From positions 26,360-90,359 of the forward strand of contig LNEE01000006.1 of NCBI GenBank assembly GCA_001464895.1: a stretch of 64,000 nucleotides of DNA. Reading direction: 5' to 3'. Source of the DNA: Betaproteobacteria bacterium Ga0077532. Its GTDB lineage: Bacteria; Pseudomonadota; Gammaproteobacteria; Burkholderiales; Ga0077523. Positions 34,515 to 42,692 of the stretch are shown piece by piece; the first letter of the stretch is position 1, and each line of letters begins with the position of its first letter. Under the pieces are notes generated by a model. That model saw nothing but the letters and a program-made list of their open reading frames with translations, did no database searches and had not been told where the DNA came from. The translations under genes were made by a program, and so were the position numbers.

Positions 34515-35120
34515 GGTCTTATCCCGTCTGAAGATCGGTCATTCGATTCGCGGAACAATATCTGTGGTCGTCCTTGCACTACGGATGGATGCAGGCAGTT
34601 CACCTCGTCTGATTGCACGCCCGATTCGTCCGGCGTGCTTTCGCATGCGGTCAACGAGGTGCCGCAGCATGTAGATACGTAATCCAGCAGTCGTTTGTCC
34701 GCTGCTTCGAAATTCGAGCAACGAGACGAGCCCTGGGTCTCGCCCGCTTCTACCGGCTGTGCGGTGTACCGGGATCGAGCTCAGACAGCCGGATGCGGTT
34801 GGGGATGGCTGCTTCCCCACCGCCGCGCGTTGCGTGCGTGAGAGGCGCCGCCCGCACGGCCGTGGATAAGTCTGAGCGCAGGGTCTCGACGTGGGTCGCG
34901 CCTTCTGCTCGATTGATCGACGGACGCGAAGTCCTGACGATGAAGGGCCCGGCATCTGTCGGGGCGTCCTATAAGCCGCCCGGGGTCTGGGCGACTGGCG
35001 ATCCTTCCGAAGGTCTCGCCGCCCCATCGGTTGTTAGCAGTGCTAACAGCATTCGCTTCATCGGTACGCGGTCGCCTGCGACGAGACCAAATGGCACAAG
35101 GCGTCGGGATGTTGTAAATG
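34515..35120. other. Gene-free stretch before the AbiE operon
   Basis: About 600 bases with no ORF that shows family features. The listed ORFs are shadows rich in Arg/Ser. The only structured feature noticed is the 15-bp palindrome at 35033-35047, listed separately. Confidence 0.5.
35033..35047. promoter_or_regulatory. Palindromic operator-like site GTTAGCAGTGCTAAC
   Basis: A 15-bp near-perfect palindrome (arms GTTAGCA / TGCTAAC around a central G) lies 137 bases upstream of the AbiEi start. A near-identical site occurs at 36869-36883, after the AbiEii gene. Two copies of such a long symmetric motif in a 2-kb interval point to a binding site for a dimeric element-encoded regulator, or a parS-like site for the ICE ParB. 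Confidence 0.6.
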
Positions 35121-35126
35121 CACGCT

Positions 35127-35140
35127 ATTTATGAATAAAT
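35127..35140. promoter_or_regulatory. Possible AbiEi autoregulatory operator
   Basis: ATTTATGAATAAAT is a perfect 14-bp palindrome about 30 bases upstream of the AbiEi ATG, in a local AT-rich patch that could include a -10 element. AbiEi antitoxins are known to bind inverted repeats in their own promoter. The site also contains the ORF-track ATG at 35131, which is therefore unlikely to be the start. Confidence 0.45.
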
Positions 35141-35169
35141 GGAAAGTATTAGAAACATCCGATCGATAC

Positions 35170-35775
35170 ATGGACACCACAACCCAAACCGAACGCGTCC
35201 TGGGGCTCGTGCAGAGCAGAGGCATGGTGCGCCCGAAGGATCTCGCGGATCTAGGCATTCCCAGCGTCGTTCTGACGAGACTCGCAGCGGATGGAAGGGT
35301 CGAGCGCGTCGGCCGAGGTCTCTACCGAGCGTCTGGTCGACTGCCGACGGAAGTGGATAGTCTGGAGCTGCTTGCGATCAAGGTTCCGCGAGCGGTGTTC
35401 TGCCTCCTGACGGCTCTCCAGGTTCACGAACTGACGACCCAGCTGCCGAGGCAGGTATGGATCGCGATGCCGCGCGGCAGCCATGCCCCGAAGATCGAGT
35501 ACCCGCCCATCAGAATGATTCAGTTCAGTGGCGACGCGTATGTCGAAGGTGTCGAGATCATCGAACGAGACAGCGTCTCCCTGCGTGTGTATGGCGTCGC
35601 GAAGACCGTGGCCGATTGCTTCAAGTATCGGAACAAGATCGGACTGGACGTGGCGCTGGAGGCACTCAAGGCGGCTCGTTCGACAGGCAAGGCGACGGCC
35701 GATGATCTGTGGCGATTTGCGAAGATCTGCAGGGTCGCCAACGTGATGCGTCCGTATCTCGAGGCACTCGGATGA
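35170..35775 (+). CDS. AbiEi-type antitoxin (type IV toxin-antitoxin)
   Basis: This 201-aa protein has the AbiEi winged-helix N-terminus (TQTERVLGLVQSRGMVRPKDLADLGIPSVVLTRLAADGRVERVGRGLYRA) and the AbiEi_4-type C-terminal domain (IRMIQFSGDAYVEGVEII, VYGVAKTVADCFKYRNKIGLDVALEAL). It would repress its own operon and neutralise the AbiEii toxin. Its TGA overlaps the ATG of abiEii by four bases, the classic AbiE arrangement. Such pairs both stabilise mobile elements and can abort phage infection. Confidence 0.92.
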   Translation: MDTTTQTERVLGLVQSRGMVRPKDLADLGIPSVVLTRLAADGRVERVGRGLYRASGRLPTEVDSLELLAIKVPRAVFCLLTALQVHELTTQLPRQVWIAMPRGSHAPKIEYPPIRMIQFSGDAYVEGVEIIERDSVSLRVYGVAKTVADCFKYRNKIGLDVALEALKAARSTGKATADDLWRFAKICRVANVMRPYLEALG

Positions 35776-36632
35776 GCAAGGATCTCGGCGCCTCGGTCCG
35801 TGCGCGTCTGCTCAACATCGCCAAGGAACAGGGCGCGGACTTCAACCAGGTGCTGGTGCGTTTCGCTCTGGAGCGGCTCTTGTACCGGCTGAGCCAGTCG
35901 GAGCACGCCGACCGGTTCCTGCTCAAGGGCGCGTTGCTGTTCACGCTCTGGTACGACATGCCGCACCGGTCGACCCGGGACGATCTCGATTCCATCCTGC
36001 AGACGTTTCGGCAGATCGCCTCCGTCACCGTCGACGATGCCATCGTCTTCGATTCAGAGAGCGTCACCGTCGAGCCGATTCGGAGGGACGCGCGGTACTC
36101 GGGCGTCAGAGTCATGATCAGCAGCGAACTGGCGAATGCGCGGTGCCGGACCCAGGTGGACGTCGGCTTTGGCGATGCCGTCACGCCGGGGCCTGTTCAC
36201 GCGACGTACCCGGTCCTGCTCAGCGATTTCCCGGCGCCGCGGCTGCGGACGTATCCGGTCTACACGGTCATCGCGGAGAAGCTTCATGCGATCGCGTCGA
36301 TCGGGATGGCCAACACCAGGATGAAGGACTACCTCGACCTCTGGGTGCTCCTGGAACGGGAGAAGTTGAATCGTCGAACGTTGGCGAGGGCCATCGCGGC
36401 AACGTTCACCCGCCGCTCGACGGTTGTCCCGGTGGTTGTGCCAGTCGGCCTGTCCGACGAGTTCGGATCCGACCCTTCGCGTCAGGCCCTCTGGAAGGGG
36501 TTCCTGGCCAAGAACGAGCTGGCTGTCGTGTCCCTCATGGACGTCGTGGTCGCGATCCGGTCGGCGCTTCAACCTGCGATGGAGCAGGCCGTACTCGTTG
36601 CTGCGGAACGTGGGACGACATCCGGGGGGTGA
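35772..36632 (+). CDS. AbiEii-type nucleotidyltransferase toxin, probably with damaged active site
   Basis: The 286-aa protein matches AbiEii/AbiGii (DUF1814) throughout: DFNQVLVRFALERLLYRLSQSEHADRFLLKGALLFTLWYDMPHRSTRD and RLRTYPVYTVIAEKLHAIASIG...RMKDYLDLWVLLE. The usual nucleotidyltransferase segment after STRD (typically of the form D-A-D-L-L-G-F-G, with the metal-binding second Asp) is missing: the sequence passes straight from STRD to DLDSILQTF. This looks like an in-frame loss of about eight residues, so the toxin may be inactive. Alternatively the adjacent Asp residues compensate. Confidence 0.88.
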   Translation: MSKDLGASVRARLLNIAKEQGADFNQVLVRFALERLLYRLSQSEHADRFLLKGALLFTLWYDMPHRSTRDDLDSILQTFRQIASVTVDDAIVFDSESVTVEPIRRDARYSGVRVMISSELANARCRTQVDVGFGDAVTPGPVHATYPVLLSDFPAPRLRTYPVYTVIAEKLHAIASIGMANTRMKDYLDLWVLLEREKLNRRTLARAIAATFTRRSTVVPVVVPVGLSDEFGSDPSRQALWKGFLAKNELAVVSLMDVVVAIRSALQPAMEQAVLVAAERGTTSGG

Positions 36633-37200
36633 TGTCTCTGCAGGTCGGGGCGCGTTCGCCTGACGCTGCGGCGGACTCGCGCGGCCGTGAGGTCAATGGA
36701 GGGCGTCACCGGTGAGTGTGGGGGGGAGGGGGTGGTATCCCCCGGCGCAACGCTGCAACAGTGCAACACCCACCGGGTCGCAGACCGAGGGCCTGCCGGT
36801 GATTCGCATCCCCGCAGTTGGCTGACCTGGCCGTACTCACGCTGCAGACCTGCCGCTCGGCGGACCGTGTTAGCACTGCTAACGGCTTTCGGCTGATGGG
36901 TGCAGAAACGGCTTCGGCATGCGAGTTGGTGAAGTAGCGGAATGACAAAGACATGAATTCTGGTGCACTCACTTCGAGCCCCTGTGTCGTAGCGCGGCTT
37001 GGATTCGAGGCCCCGGAAAGTTGCATCTGACGCTACTTCTCGGTGCTCCGGGTTGCTCAATTGGTGATGGCGGCGTCATGGCTCATCCGTTCTGAGAACT
37101 TGAACGCCGGCATCCCAATACCCGATGCCAGCGCAGCGCCACCGGCACCCGCTCCAGCCACAAGAACAACCGTCCGGAGGCGCATTCGAGGGAGAGCCGC
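36633..37200. other. Gene-free stretch between AbiEii and the sigma-like gene
   Basis: About 570 bases with no convincing ORF. It holds a G-rich run (GTGTGGGGGGGAGGGGG, about 36717-36733) and the second copy of the 15-bp palindrome (36869-36883). It probably carries the promoter region of the ICE maintenance operon. Confidence 0.5.
36869..36883. promoter_or_regulatory. Palindromic operator-like site GTTAGCACTGCTAAC
   Basis: This is the second copy of the motif at 35033, differing only at the central base. It lies about 330 bases upstream of the sigma-like gene and 1 kb upstream of parA. Its repetition around the AbiE locus and next to the parAB operon supports a shared regulator or partition-site role. 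Confidence 0.6.
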
Positions 37201-37791
37201 ATGGCTTTCGACAAGAAGAAGGGTCTCCACAAGTGGGAGATGGTGGTCGTGCGCAAGGTGGTTATGCAGCATCGCCGCCGCGCACGGAGTCTGATGCGGG
37301 ACGACATCGACGATCTCTGCCAGGAGTGCATGACGCACTGGGTCGAGGTCCGGGAGCAGTTCCGACCGCACGCCGGGCGCCCGCCCATCGCCTATCTGGC
37401 GCAGGTCGTACGCAACCGTCTCGGTGATCTCATCCGCGAATACGAGACCGCGAATCGCGCGGGTGACCTCGACGCCATCTCGCTCGATGCGCCTCTGGCA
37501 GACGGCGAGAACGCGGCGACGCTCCACGACCTGATCGACGATCGGTCCCATTGCACGCATGACGTCAGGCGCACCCGTGGCATCCAGGATATGCGGATCG
37601 ACCTGCGGCGCGCGATGGCACGGCTGGCACCGCATCAGATCTACCTTTGCGGGCTTCTCGCCGAGGCCGATCTGTCCGCGGCGGATGTCGCCTTGAAGCT
37701 AGGGATTCCCCGCGGCGTGCTCTACAGGGAACTGCAGCGAATCCGTGCGGTGTTCGCCGAGGTCGGCCTCGGCGACTACCTGGACGAGTAG
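37201..37791 (+). CDS. Sigma-70-like / ECF-like protein on the ICE
   Basis: The 196-aa protein has a region-2-like segment (DDIDDLCQECMTHWVEVREQF...AYLAQVVRNRLGDLIREYETANR) and a region-4-like helix-turn-helix (RRAMARLAPHQIYLCGLLAEADLSAADVALKLGIPRGVLYRELQRIRAVF), separated by about 65 residues. That is the ECF sigma-factor layout. No anti-sigma gene is adjacent. It lies 88 bases upstream of parA on the same strand. It may direct transcription of ICE genes; no ICE-specific promoter has been verified. Confidence 0.75.
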   Translation: MAFDKKKGLHKWEMVVVRKVVMQHRRRARSLMRDDIDDLCQECMTHWVEVREQFRPHAGRPPIAYLAQVVRNRLGDLIREYETANRAGDLDAISLDAPLADGENAATLHDLIDDRSHCTHDVRRTRGIQDMRIDLRRAMARLAPHQIYLCGLLAEADLSAADVALKLGIPRGVLYRELQRIRAVFAEVGLGDYLDE

Positions 37792-37879
37792 GTCGACGGA
37801 CGGCGTTTTTTGGCCGACCGGACAACTCACCGCTGGATTACGTATCACGCACTGTGTACTCCACTGCGCGGATCCGTCG

Positions 37880-38725
37880 ATGATCAAGTTCACCGTGACG
37901 AGCACCAAGGGCGGTGTCGGCAAGACGACACTGACGGCCAACCTCGGCGGACTTCTGGCCGACCTCGGGCTGCGGGTGCTGCTCGTCGATGCCGACGTGC
38001 AGCCGTCGCTCTCGAAGTACTTCCCCCTCGCGGCGCTTCGTCCCGACGCGGGACTGACCGAAGTCATCGTGCGCGGCGAGGTGACGCCGGCGTGCATCAC
38101 GCCGACTATGTATCGGAACCTCGACATCGTCGTCTCCGACGATCCGGAGGGGCGTCTGCCCCACTGGCTGCTCAACCGGATCGATCGAGGTGTCCGCCTG
38201 CGAATGGCGCTGAAGGCGCCGGCCGTGGTCGATGCCTACGACTGCGTGCTGATCGACACGCCTGGCGCCGTGGGGCCGCTGCAGGATGCGGCGGTGCTTG
38301 CCGCCGATGTTCTGATCTCGCCGATCACTCCGGAGATCCTGTCCGCGCGCGAGTTCCGGGATGGGACGATGGAACTGCTCGAGCGACTGGCACCCGGCGC
38401 GGCACTGGGTGCGATGCCCGCACCGCTCAGGGCTTTGATCTACCGGCAGGATCGCACGGTCGATGCACGCATGATCGCCTGCAGCATCTACGAGGACCTT
38501 TCCCGCTGCGATAGCAGGGTGTCCGTGCTGGACACGGTGGTCCCCCAGGCCAAGGCGTACAAGGAAGCCGCCACATCCCGAATGCCGGTGCACAGGTACG
38601 AGCGGCGGCGAGACGGTGTCATGCCCTCGGCCTACAGCGTCATGCATCGGCTGGCCTGGGAGCTCATCCCGAGTCTGCAGGGCATTCTCGTCGATGGTGA
38701 TCGCGACGCGGCGGGGGCGGCGTGA
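37880..38725 (+). CDS. parA: ParA-family ATPase of the integrative element
   Basis: The 281-aa protein begins MIKFTVTSTKGGVGKTTLTANLGGLLADLG with the deviant Walker A motif KGGVGKTT, has LLVDADVQPSLSKYF (Walker A') and DCVLIDTPGAVGPLQDAAV (Walker B). ParA ATPases drive segregation of the excised circular ICE and are the first gene of PFGI-1/SPI-7-class maintenance modules. ATG 37880 is used; the ORF-track start at 37745 overlaps the previous gene. Its TGA overlaps the GTG start of parB. Confidence 0.93.
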   Translation: MIKFTVTSTKGGVGKTTLTANLGGLLADLGLRVLLVDADVQPSLSKYFPLAALRPDAGLTEVIVRGEVTPACITPTMYRNLDIVVSDDPEGRLPHWLLNRIDRGVRLRMALKAPAVVDAYDCVLIDTPGAVGPLQDAAVLAADVLISPITPEILSAREFRDGTMELLERLAPGAALGAMPAPLRALIYRQDRTVDARMIACSIYEDLSRCDSRVSVLDTVVPQAKAYKEAATSRMPVHRYERRRDGVMPSAYSVMHRLAWELIPSLQGILVDGDRDAAGAA

Positions 38726-40224
38726 GCGTTCGCCTCCCTGACGACTCGGACAACGCGGACAACGCCGAGGGCGTGATGCGGCCGCCACGGCGCGTCCCTG
38801 TCGACGAACGACGGCGACTGGTGGTGGCAGCGCTCGATGTCGGCAATCCCGCCCCCCGCTCGCGTGCGCTTCCGGATCATGCCGATCCCCGCGTCGAATG
38901 CCCGATCGAGATCGACGTCGAGGAGATTCGCCCCTTTGAGGGCAATCCACGCCGATCCGCGAACGCGAAGTTCGAGGAGATCAAGGCGTCCATCCGGACG
39001 AGCGGCATCCGCAGTCCGCTCTCCGTCACGCGCCGTCCCGGCGAGAAGCACTTCATCGTGGAGGCGGGCGGCAACACCCGGCTGGAGGCGATCCGCCAGC
39101 TCTGGGCCGAGACGGGGGACGTACGCTTCCGTCGCATGACAGTGCTCTTCCGGCCGTGGGTCTCCGAGACGCATGTGCTGGCGGCCCATCTCTCCGAGAA
39201 CGAGCAGCGCGGTGGCATGACCTTCTGGGACAAGGCCTGCGGCGTCATGCGGCTCGAGGCCCATCTCGAGGAGCAGCGTGGTCACGCCCTCACCGTTCGG
39301 GATCTCGACGAAGCGATCCGGGCGCTCGGACTGCCCGTGAACATCGCGACGCTCGCGCACTACCGGTTCGCGACGGCCCGGCTTCAGACGCTGGGGGAAG
39401 GCATTCCGGAACTGACGGGACTCCACGTCAAGACGATCCAGCCCCGCCTGAACCAGATTCGGCGCTACGCGCGGACCCATGCCGGCATGGATCGAGACGC
39501 CTTCTACGAAGAGATCGCTGAGCCGGTGTTCGTCGGTACCGTGATCCGGACCCGCGGGAGGACGATAGCGTTCAGCGCGGAGGAGCTTCTGCGATCGTGC
39601 GAAGTGGCGCTTGCGCGGCGGCTCGGCGTCCCGGCCAACGCGCTGGCCCGCGCGCTCCGGTCGATGGATGCGCCGGCCGATGCCGAGGAGGCGCCGGAAC
39701 CGGTGCCGGATGCCGAGAACTCGAACGAGGTGGCGCACGACGCCCAGGTGTCCGTCTTCGATGGCAACCCACCTGGGGCTTCGAGCACTGCCGCCACCGA
39801 CAGCACGCCCGCTGCTCCACCGGCCCACGTTTTGGCGGGACTGTCGGTACTGCGGTCACGCGTGACGAACCTGGTCGAAGTCGCCGGTCTCGCGACCCGG
39901 TTGTGCGTCTCCGAGGGCAACGGGCTCACCGTCACCTGGTTGGGCGGAAGCGATGGCAGCGCATCCGAGACGGAAGGTGCGAGCAGGAATGTCCGGGAGA
40001 TTCTCCAGTTGGTGGCCGAGGTTGTCAGCCACGTCGATGGCCGCCCCAACGAGGCAGGGTCGCCTCCCACGCTTGAATTCGTCGAGCAGGCTTCCAGTGC
40101 GCAGCTCCTGCGATGGCTTGTGGACGCTAACGATCCCGTCTCGGAGGCGGGCTGGCAGGTGCTGCTGGCCGCCCGCGATATCGCGCTTGCCAGGCGCACG
40201 TCAGAGACGTCGGGGGACGACTGA
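38722..40224 (+). CDS. parB: ParB-family protein, PFGI-1 ICE class
   Basis: The 500-aa protein contains a ParB/Srx nuclease-like N-terminal domain (IEIDVEEIRPFEGNPRRS...KFEEIKASIRTSGIRSPLSVTRRP, then EAGGNTRLEAIRQLW and HLSENEQRGGMTFWDKA), followed by helices and a long variable C-terminal part. Size and layout fit the ICE-type ParB rather than chromosomal ParB. It would bind centromere-like sites and partner ParA. GTG 38722 overlaps the parA stop (GTGA). The gene after it starts in its TGA. Confidence 0.9.
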   Translation: MSVRLPDDSDNADNAEGVMRPPRRVPVDERRRLVVAALDVGNPAPRSRALPDHADPRVECPIEIDVEEIRPFEGNPRRSANAKFEEIKASIRTSGIRSPLSVTRRPGEKHFIVEAGGNTRLEAIRQLWAETGDVRFRRMTVLFRPWVSETHVLAAHLSENEQRGGMTFWDKACGVMRLEAHLEEQRGHALTVRDLDEAIRALGLPVNIATLAHYRFATARLQTLGEGIPELTGLHVKTIQPRLNQIRRYARTHAGMDRDAFYEEIAEPVFVGTVIRTRGRTIAFSAEELLRSCEVALARRLGVPANALARALRSMDAPADAEEAPEPVPDAENSNEVAHDAQVSVFDGNPPGASSTAATDSTPAAPPAHVLAGLSVLRSRVTNLVEVAGLATRLCVSEGNGLTVTWLGGSDGSASETEGASRNVREILQLVAEVVSHVDGRPNEAGSPPTLEFVEQASSAQLLRWLVDANDPVSEAGWQVLLAARDIALARRTSETSGDD

Positions 40225-40766
40225 TGCTCCCGCTCTACGACCCTCACATCCGCATGCTCCTGCTCCAGCACGTGGCCATGCGCCTCACGCACAGTCCGGG
40301 GTGGGAGGTGCACGCTGCGGGACTGAAGCTCGATCAGGTGTCGATCCTGCGGGACTTGTCCGCGGTGGATCTCGGGGCGCTCGCCGCCATGCGCCATCTC
40401 ACCATCGGCGTGGAGGTGGATGGTCCATCGCTGGATGCCGATCTGCGCGCCGCGCTGCTCGCGCGGGATGCGCGGTGGATGGAGGCGTACTTCCTCCGGC
40501 ACGGTGCGTCGTGGCAGATGATGCGCGCGCTCTTCAAGGTGCACCGGCGATTGACGCACGCGCGTCGCCACGAAAGCGGTGTGGCCCGGCAGTCGGGACG
40601 AATCACCATGCCCGCCCCGGCGCTGAGGGAGTGCATCTACCAGACGTGGTGCGGCATCGACGAGCCGATGCAGCGGATGCGGTACTACCGGTTGCACCAG
40701 CGCTATCCGCAGTGGCCGATCGAAGCGCTCGAACTGATCGTTCGCCAGTACGAGGTCGATCGTTGA
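40224..40766 (+). CDS. DUF2857-like ICE protein
   Basis: The 180-aa protein (MLPLYDPHIRMLLLQHVAMRL...) has ALLARDARWMEAYFLRHGASWQMMRALFKVHRRLTHARR in the middle and a C-terminal helical region, resembling DUF2857 proteins that follow parB in SPI-7/PFGI-1-type islands. The function is unknown; the middle segment may be a helix-turn-helix. It starts in the overlap TGATG with parB, and its own stop overlaps the next TTG start. Confidence 0.7.
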   Translation: MLPLYDPHIRMLLLQHVAMRLTHSPGWEVHAAGLKLDQVSILRDLSAVDLGALAAMRHLTIGVEVDGPSLDADLRAALLARDARWMEAYFLRHGASWQMMRALFKVHRRLTHARRHESGVARQSGRITMPAPALRECIYQTWCGIDEPMQRMRYYRLHQRYPQWPIEALELIVRQYEVDR

Positions 40767-41152
40767 AGCACGACGCCCTCGAACGGCCATCGATCACGAA
40801 CGAACTGCTCCTGCAGGTCTTCGATCTGCCGGTGAGCTTCCATCGCTGCCTCGTGCCCATCACCGGTGGTGTCACCTCGGCACTCATGCTGTCGCAGGCG
40901 ATCTGGATCTCGCAGGGTGTCGAGCAGACCGCCGAAGGCTGGTTCGCGCGATCCCAGGACCAGTGGACCGAGGAGACCGGGCTCTCGCGATGGGAGCAGG
41001 AGACCGCCCGGCGGGCGCTGCGTGGCGCCGGCTTCCTGGAGGAGCGCCGCGCCGGCATGCCGGCCAAGCTCTGGTTCCGGGTGCGGGCGGAGTCGGTCTG
41101 GCAGGCGCTGCGCGCCAATGCGGAACGTCCGATGAACGAGGGCGGACGATGA
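40763..41152 (+). CDS. Winged-helix-like ICE replication-associated protein (single module)
   Basis: The 129-aa protein starts at TTG 40763 overlapping the previous TGA. It consists mainly of one module: VSFHRCLVPITGGVTSALMLSQAIW, then WFARSQDQWTEETGLSRWEQETARRALRGAGFLEERRAGMPAKLWFRV. The helix-turn-helix pattern (W..ETGLS..EQE.AR..L...GF.EE) is a winged-helix of the kind found in plasmid and phage replication proteins. The same module occurs twice in the next gene, so these genes share a duplication history. The stop overlaps the next ATG (ATGA). Confidence 0.7.
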   Translation: MKHDALERPSITNELLLQVFDLPVSFHRCLVPITGGVTSALMLSQAIWISQGVEQTAEGWFARSQDQWTEETGLSRWEQETARRALRGAGFLEERRAGMPAKLWFRVRAESVWQALRANAERPMNEGGR

Positions 41153-42576
41153 ATCCGCAGAGCCCTCGTCCTCTCAACGCCACAGGACTCACCGCGGTGC
41201 GGGATGCGGACCGCGAACTTGCCATTGTCTGGCCTCTGCTGGGCCGGCACATCGCCTTCCACCGCCGGCTGGTGGACGTGACCGAGAGCGTGAAGGCGGC
41301 GCTGCTGCTGTCCCAGGCGATCTACTGGACGCGACACGGTCGGGACATCGCGGCTGCGGCCGGCTGGTTCTCGAAGACGAGCGACCAGTGGGCGCGAGAG
41401 ACCGGCATGTCCATCAAGGAACAGGCGAGCGCCCGTGCGGCGCTCCGCGACCTCGCCATCCTCGAGGAGCGTCGCGAGGGTCTGCCCGCGAAGCTGCACT
41501 TCCGATTGCGGGCCGAGCGCCTGGCGGATCTGCTCCTCGACGGGATGGGATCCGTCGAGGCCGAGTCCCGAGTCTGGACCGATGCGACGCTGGCGACTGA
41601 ACTGCTGGGGCCGTCGCTCGCCTATCACCGCGTCCTCGCGGGTATCGGCGGCGGCGTGCATGCGGGCCTGATGCTCTCCCGCGCGCTGCATCTCACGCGC
41701 CTCCGTGCGCACCGCGATGCTGAGGCGTGGATCGGCAGCTCGGTCGATTTCTGGCAACGGGAACTCGGGCTCAACCGGCGCGAGCAGGAGACCACCCGAC
41801 GCGATCTCGCCCGGGCGGGAATCTGGGAGGAGTCCCTGGTCGGCGCACCGCCGCGACTGGTGGCGCGGGTCCGGCTGGAGGTGCTTCTGCGCATCCTCGC
41901 GTCGCCGATGGCGTTGCCAACCGGCCCCGAAATGCAGTCGACCGGGCCTGCACATTTCGGCGAATCAGGAATGTGGGAATCCCGCAGTCTTGTTTTGCCG
42001 AAAGCGCCGAAACAGATTTGCCGAAACCGCCGTCACAGATTTGCCGAAAGCGCCGTTCCTAATATACGAATTACAAGAACTTCTACTACAACTACAACAC
42101 CACCACGTTACGAATCCGGCACACCACGTTACGAATCCACCGCTGGTGGTGCCCGCGGAGTCGGTCAGTCGAACGCTGCGCTCGTGCTCCCAGCCGGCCT
42201 GACCGCTGACGAAAGCGCCGCGATCCTGCGTCTCGTCGAACCGTGGCCCGCGCAGGCGCAGGCCCTTCTCGACGAACTCGATGCGCGCCTGCGGGTTGGC
42301 GCAGTCCGTACGAATCCCGTCGCGTACCTGCACGGCATGGTGAAGCGCGCAGCCGAAGGCCGCTTCGTCCCGGAGGCGGGTCTCGCCGCCAGCGCCGATC
42401 GTCGTCGGCGTCGCGATCTTCAAGCGATCCGGTCTCGCCGTGACGACCAACGGCGCGGTCAGCAGGGTACGCGCAGTGCCATCGATCGCGACGCTGAACG
42501 AGCTGCAGGTCGTGCCGTCCTCCGACAACTGCTCGCAACGCTTGGCAGTGAGCGTGCGCGCAAGGACGAATCGTGA
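41149..42576 (+). CDS. STY4528-like ICE replication protein with two winged-helix modules
   Basis: The 475-aa protein has two copies of the module seen in the preceding gene, about residues 36-122 and 157-244 (FHRRLVDVTESVKAALLLSQAIYW...DQWARETGMSIKEQASARAALRDLAILEERREGLPAKLHFRL and YHRVLAGIGGGVHAGLMLSRALHL...FWQRELGLNRREQETTRRDLARAGIWEE). A low-complexity linker follows (about 280-330), then a helical C-terminal domain (LTADESAAILRLVEPWPAQAQALLDELDARL...NPVAYLHGMVKRAAEGRF). Position and size fit the STY4528-type island replication protein. The linker DNA holds iterons and an AT-rich tract, as in lambda gene O. Confidence 0.78.
   Translation: MNPQSPRPLNATGLTAVRDADRELAIVWPLLGRHIAFHRRLVDVTESVKAALLLSQAIYWTRHGRDIAAAAGWFSKTSDQWARETGMSIKEQASARAALRDLAILEERREGLPAKLHFRLRAERLADLLLDGMGSVEAESRVWTDATLATELLGPSLAYHRVLAGIGGGVHAGLMLSRALHLTRLRAHRDAEAWIGSSVDFWQRELGLNRREQETTRRDLARAGIWEESLVGAPPRLVARVRLEVLLRILASPMALPTGPEMQSTGPAHFGESGMWESRSLVLPKAPKQICRNRRHRFAESAVPNIRITRTSTTTTTPPRYESGTPRYESTAGGARGVGQSNAALVLPAGLTADESAAILRLVEPWPAQAQALLDELDARLRVGAVRTNPVAYLHGMVKRAAEGRFVPEAGLAASADRRRRRDLQAIRSRRDDQRRGQQGTRSAIDRDAERAAGRAVLRQLLATLGSERARKDES
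41994..42138. other. Candidate replication origin: three 23-bp-period iterons plus AT-rich tract
   Basis: TTTGCCGAAA(G/C)CGCCG occurs at 41994-42009, 42017-42032 and 42040-42055, exactly 23 bases apart. The last two copies also share CAGA in front. Since 23 is not a multiple of three, the repeat is not a by-product of repeated protein sequence. A tract of about 45 bases with low GC follows (42056-42100), then two copies of CACCACGTTACGAATCC (42101-42117, 42122-42138). Iterons and an AT-rich unwinding tract inside a replication gene copy the arrangement of the lambda origin in gene O. Confidence 0.7.
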
Positions 42577-42692
42577 CCCAGCGCCCGAACACTTCCAGAT
42601 CCTCCGCCCGTCGTTCCGGTCGTCTGCCTGTCATCGCCGTGAATACGCCCGGATCGTTCGATGCGTCGAAGTCCCACCCGAAGGAGTGCCCC

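Noticed and set aside
42101-42138. CRISPR-like repeat (two CACCACGTTACGAATCC copies)
   Set aside because: Only two copies with a 4-base spacer, inside a coding region; interpreted as part of the candidate origin. No CRISPR array was seen in the window.
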